DNA of 64,000 bases from Metarhizium brunneum (Eukaryota > Ascomycota > Sordariomycetes > Hypocreales > Clavicipitaceae). The translations under genes were made by a program, and so were the position numbers. The notes under the pieces are model-generated. The model made no database searches. It was not told the origin of the DNA and saw nothing but the letters and a program-made list of their open reading frames with translations. Below, piece by piece: positions 59,591 to 64,000 of the stretch (positions are counted from its first letter, which is position 1; every line of letters starts with the position of its first letter). Location of the stretch: positions 4,960,001-5,024,000 of the forward strand of contig NC_089423.1 in the NCBI RefSeq assembly GCF_013426205.1, written 5' to 3'.

Positions 59591-60865
59591 ATGGGCAAAC
59601 GCAACAATCATCGGCGCCGCCGGTTGACACCTAGTCTCAAGCTCTCCCGAGAGCCTCCCCGTATCAATCATTCATCGGGAGCAACGGGCCCAACGTCACC
59701 GCCAGAAACCCCCACCGGATCGCCACACATGGCCCGCAAGCCACCACAACACTCGGCCGTTTATTTTGGCTACTCTGGTCGTCCACTGGAACAGGACCCC
59801 AACATCAAACCGGTTGGTCATGGTCATCAATTTAGCTATCGGAGAGTCATTGGACCGGAGCAGTTGAGCCCTAGGTCATCGTCATCGGATGAGTCTGAGG
59901 GAGAAGAGGAACAAGCAGGAGAAGAGTTGGACGATGATTCGTCTGTGTCCGATATAGCACGGCCCCAGAGTATCATCAATTCTACTGCAGCGTCTTCTGA
60001 GGATGCAAGTTCTGGACCGGATGATGAGACCTCCGGGGATGGAGACGACGAGGATGACGAGGACGCGGATGACGAGGACGCGGATGACGAGGATGCGGAT
60101 GATGAAGACCGCGGAGTGGAGGAAGAAGACTACGAAGAAGAAGCAGAAGAGGAAGAAGAACACGTGGAAGTCAATGCACGACCTTTCTTCCGTCTGCCTT
60201 CGGAGCCTGAAACAGTATCCATTTCAGCAGCGGGCTCAGAGGCAGGAGATGAAGCAGCCCGTCAGTCCCGAGTCGCAGCTGTCCCGTCCAGCGCCGCTTC
60301 GGGCTGTGAGTTCACAGTTGAAGACATAGATGCCATGGACAGTGGCTGCGACGGTCTCGAGGTTCTCCTTCCAACAGAGATTGAGTCCAATCGAAGTCGC
60401 TCAAGGTCCCGTCACAAATACGTTGACAAAGGGATGGTGCGGGACTTTAAGAACCTCAATTGCAGCAACGACGTGTCGGAGAATGAAGTAGATGCCGAGG
60501 GTGAATTAGGTATGGATACTGAAAGTGTCTTCCTGAAGAGGCAGAAGGAGATCCGGCGGAACAGAAGGGTTAGCATGTCGAGTACCGGGAAGCGAACGCA
60601 CAGCGAGTTCAGCGAGTTCACCGACTCAGACAACTCTGACACCGGCGGTCTTGATGTCAACGAGGTTGGATCGAGCGCGCGAAAACTGCGCAAACGCCTG
60701 CACCGAGGCAGCCTGCTTTTCCAAGACCCTCCCGCTCCACGTATCGACGAGCTTGATGAGCCGGACTCCAGCGAGAATGAATATGATGCTGCGGATCCAC
60801 TGGCTCGCGAGCTTCCGTACTGGACAATGGAGACAATGGAGATTATGGAGGTGGAATCGCCATAA
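59591..60865 (+). CDS. Acidic, disordered hypothetical protein
   Basis: A single-exon frame of 424 residues from MGKRNNHRRRRLTPSLKLS, a strongly basic start likely to direct nuclear entry. A moderately ordered stretch (ARKPPQHSAVYFGYSGRPLEQDPNIKPVGHGHQFSYRRVIGPEQLSP, about 47-95) follows. A very acidic region (about 100-200) contains a DADDE pentapeptide repeat encoded by a GATGACGAGGACGCG-like 15-bp unit. Near the end are TGKRTHSEFSEFTDSDNSD, a basic block (SARKLRKRLHRGSLLFQDPPAPRIDELDEP), and the tail WTMETMEIMEVESP. The ordered blocks look like those of conserved unnamed Sordariomycete proteins. Its charge pattern would suit a chromatin or nucleolar factor, but that is speculation. Confidence 0.7.
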   Translation: MGKRNNHRRRRLTPSLKLSREPPRINHSSGATGPTSPPETPTGSPHMARKPPQHSAVYFGYSGRPLEQDPNIKPVGHGHQFSYRRVIGPEQLSPRSSSSDESEGEEEQAGEELDDDSSVSDIARPQSIINSTAASSEDASSGPDDETSGDGDDEDDEDADDEDADDEDADDEDRGVEEEDYEEEAEEEEEHVEVNARPFFRLPSEPETVSISAAGSEAGDEAARQSRVAAVPSSAASGCEFTVEDIDAMDSGCDGLEVLLPTEIESNRSRSRSRHKYVDKGMVRDFKNLNCSNDVSENEVDAEGELGMDTESVFLKRQKEIRRNRRVSMSSTGKRTHSEFSEFTDSDNSDTGGLDVNEVGSSARKLRKRLHRGSLLFQDPPAPRIDELDEPDSSENEYDAADPLARELPYWTMETMEIMEVESP

Positions 60866-63800
60866 GGGCACAAATTATGCGACCTCGATACACCGCAATC
60901 GCAATACCTCGATGCTCGAAAATCAAAATTGATGATGGATGGAGTTATGATACATTGGACAACCTGCTGGAACAGAGATAAGCATCCCCGCAACATGTTT
61001 TAAACGTGAGACACGTGTCTCTCGCGCATGGTGAAGGTTGAGCAATCTCTGGACGGAAGCGGCTATGATGCACGATTACGAGTATGATCATGAATGTGTA
61101 TAGAACGACGGATGACGATTATTATTGGCGGCAGTTCCACTTTGACCGGCTGCATCCTGTCAAGGCATCCGTGCTAGTTGCCGAGACTGGGGCCGTCAAA
61201 CTCATGTTTCGCTACAGCATGACGTTGCACGACCCGCGGCGAGGCTGCCATCTGACTTGGTGGCATGGCACCGGCAAAGTGATACAGTCTTGTCCAAACC
61301 CATATTCGAAGCATACATATATAGACCATATAGACTGATTTGAAATGACTATGCTCTGCTTCATACTCCCGCACGTCCCCCGCAGTGCTTGATGGCGTGC
61401 AAAGACCTGCTACCAAACAACATGAAACTCGTACTCCGTACAAGGATATTAATTATTTGATTACCTGATCTGGCCATTCTGGGTGACAATGACCATATAG
61501 TCGGCTCCAACGGCCACGTTCGCCTCGTTCGTTATTCCCCCTTTCAAATACTAGGGGCTTCGTTTGAAGGCCCAATGCCTATGACCATGAAAAGGTGGCT
61601 GGCTTACTGGCGTTCTCTCAGCCATGGTGGCTTTTGTGGATGAAGTTTCGAGGGCGCGCTCACAGACTTGGGGAGACGTGGTGAGTCAGACAATGTCTGA
61701 GAATAGCAAATACGTAGTACTATGTACAAACCACAGTGACTACTACCTACGGAGTAGAGGTATGCGTATTTGCAACTTGATTGTGCCGGACATGCGTCTC
61801 CCCGAACCCGGGCTCCATTCGGCAATCACGATGCAAAAGGCGGGGAAGCGAGATGCGTCCAACAATTTCATCACTCACAGCCACCGTCACTGACTCGGGT
61901 GTGCAGTCCTCACTCTGTCTGGAGAATGCCGTCACTCGTACTCACATCTTTTCCAGGCCTGTTACCCTTACCTAAAATGATCAAGCCACAGTCCACATGA
62001 CCATTGTCCCTCATGGTCCGGCGCATCCACCGTGTGAGGCCCAACAAGTTCACGTGGGTAGCGCCGGCTCTGGACTGCCACGGATTTTGCGCCCCCTGTC
62101 TGTCTGGAATGTGTCTGTGGCCATCCCTGCGTGTTTGATTGCGGTCCGGCCGGCTGGGGTGTGCGTTTCGGAGGTAGTTCCTCTAAAGTTGATTCCGCCA
62201 GCGGAGCCGCCCGCAGCCCCGGAGGCGGCAACATGGAACATTAAGCCAGAACCTCGAGCGGCTGGTAGTCTGGCTGGGGGCCCGACGCTGTGCGACGTGA
62301 AAAGGCCCTGGCCATGCAGATGATGATGTGTTCGTATGACGAAATGTCGGCGTGACACGGCATTGGACATTTATTACTTGGCCTTGACTTCTGCGGAGAA
62401 GATATTTGTCGGAAGACGACTCGAGGAGATGACGTAGAGGAAGCAAGTTTGATGCTACCAGGAACAAAAAAAACTCGGCTGCCTCCGGGACGGGATCGGA
62501 TGGCCCTTGTCTGGACGCAGATGTGACAGGCAGCGGCGCGCGGTCGGAGATGGGTTCCAGAAGCTTGGGGAATTTAGGAAGGTCTGCGATCTGGCAACGT
62601 GAAGCAGGCGGAGAAGGATCTGCGTAAACTGACTGGGGAATGATGCGTGAACTTATTATTTAAAGCGCTCGAAGGTGGGCTTTGTTTTTGATCTTGAGAC
62701 CCTACCAGCTGGGCACTTGAGTCCCCATCTGCGCAGAAGTAATGGAGTCAATAGGACTGAAAGAGAGAGAGAAGCCAGGAAAAAACAATAATAATAATCA
62801 TGAGCTGCTCCCCAGGGCTCTTGGTTGTGGAAGGAGCGATGACCGCACCTACTAGGTTGAGGGCGTAGTCGCAACACCGTACGGAGTACTCCATAGGTAT
62901 ATAGGCAGACAATGAATATGCAGCCAAGACGATGGATTTGGGCGTCTTTGTTTTTATTTGCCGGCGTGTCTCTGCACCTCTTCGCATCAACGCCGACATC
63001 AATTTTCAGCTCAGATGGTCGGCGGCTCTGCACCGTCTCGCCTGGGTCTCGGAGCACCGCCGGCGATTATGATACATACACGCAGCCCCATGCTCGCTCA
63101 CCAAGGACAAGGCAAATACATAAAAGATGGAAAAAAGGTATATGCAGCACAGCAACGCATATATTATATCATAAAGTACACGGCGCGTCATAGAGGGAAC
63201 ACACATGGGACATGGATCCTTTGTTTTCTGTCGGCTGCAAACGACCCCCTATGCATTCTCCTGCCCTCTTATCAAATAATTTCCACAAGTTTCCGCGCCT
63301 TCTGCCCCGCGGGTCGGAGGGCCGACTGAAGCCATTTCGTTCCCCCCCAAGCTTTGCCGTTAAGTGACATTCCGCCTTTGACGGGCGTGTTTTGTCCTCG
63401 GTGACTTGAGCAGGTCCCTCAATTCCCTGCGCCCCAATCCTTGCCGCTAGCCACGATCTTCTCGTCTACCTGCACTTAGGAGTATAGCTTGCCATTTCTA
63501 GTCTTCATCATCTGCCCACGGACTCGACTCGGCGTCCGTTCCAACATGCTGCTCCTCCCCATCCCCCCCTCTTTTTTTTCTCTGACTCTCACTCATGTCA
63601 TGTAAGCCAAGCATGAGGGTTGTGCGGAATCTATTGTTATTTAACTTGGTCCCTCCCATTCCTTCACTTTCCCTTCCCTCTCCTGTTCTTTTGTAAGACT
63701 CCATTCGTATCCTCGTACTCGGTTCTCGGCACTCCTACACCACCAGACACCGGCCCTGTCATCTTGGAGATTTTTTCTCGGCTCCACGTCATAACGTATT

Positions 63801-63902
63801 CATTCACCTTGTCCCCCGCCCCTCGACATCTAGACCACGGGCGAGATCAAGAAAAAAAAAGAAGCAAAGCGACAACAAAAAACACATTTCTGCATTCCCA
63901 CA
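60866..63902. other. Intergenic region upstream of the probable arginase
   Basis: About 3 kb. TACGGAGTA or its complement occurs at 61432, 61748 and 62880. The last 500 bp become pyrimidine-rich (63540-63740), then A-rich just before the ATG, as expected for a leader. No gene was recognised. Confidence 0.5.
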
Positions 63903-64000
63903 ATGAATACCGATATTGTCCAGAGCCGTTTCCTTTCCAACCCGCAAGACCTCGGTGTCGTTGCGGTTGGCTTCTCCAAGGGTCAGGTACGTACTGCTAA
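63903..64000 (+). CDS. Probable arginase, first exon only (runs off the right edge)
   Basis: The ATG at 63903 opens 28 codons (63903-63986), followed by a GTACGT donor and a GCTAA that may be the branch site. The peptide starts MNTDIVQSRFLSNPQDLG and continues VVAVGFSKGQ. This matches the first beta-strand of fungal arginases, which usually read LGVVAVGFSGGQ before KxGVDxxP. Arginase hydrolyses arginine to ornithine and urea. The catalytic Mn ligands lie outside the window, so the call rests on one short block. The second residue of the usual SGGQ is Lys here. Confidence 0.55.
   Translation, partial: MNTDIVQSRFLSNPQDLGVVAVGFSKGQVRTA

Overview
The window is nuclear DNA of a filamentous ascomycete (Pezizomycotina, Sordariomycetes, most likely Hypocreales). 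The reasons are many short GT-AG introns (54 to about 310 bp) with CTRAY-type branch sites, the frequency clock gene, a nucleus-encoded ATP synthase subunit 9 with a Neurospora-type presequence, a cofactor-independent phosphoglycerate mutase, and pyrimidine-rich leaders before start codons. The genus cannot be settled from the sequence alone. No virus, plasmid, CRISPR array, rRNA or intact transposon was recognised.

Layout. 1-10 kb: a partial nuclear-type hypothetical protein (-), aldose 1-epimerase (+), a DEK_C-like transcriptional regulator (-), a 92-residue membrane protein only 33 bp upstream of gpi1/PIG-Q (+), and an orphan protein carrying a 12-bp minisatellite. 10-15 kb: tubulin cofactor C (+), Mediator Med9 (-), iPGM (+). 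15-22 kb: the clock gene frq, with a 3.8-kb upstream region that holds stacked uORFs, GATC clusters and a 22-bp perfect palindrome. 22-31 kb: prenylcysteine oxidase (+), Vid27 (+), trehalose-6-phosphate synthase (-). 33-40 kb: exosome nuclease Rrp6 (+), ATP synthase subunit 9 (-). 43-55 kb, all on the minus strand: a MYST acetyltransferase, a Zn2Cys6 regulator, proteasome subunit Rpn3 and TFIID subunit Taf12. 59-64 kb: an acidic hypothetical protein (+) and the first exon of a probable arginase (+).

The genes are mostly single-copy housekeeping functions and do not form one pathway or a metabolite cluster. The most informative locus is frq. The most unusual sequence-level observations are several introns that can only or best be closed with an AAG acceptor, a 6-nt terminal coding exon in atp9, 3n stop-free introns, and a 9-bp motif (TACGGAGTA/TACTCCGTA) found 12 times in the window, always outside genes. 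Exon boundaries were derived by hand from splice consensus, reading frame and remembered family conservation. All product names rest on motif recognition, not on a database search.
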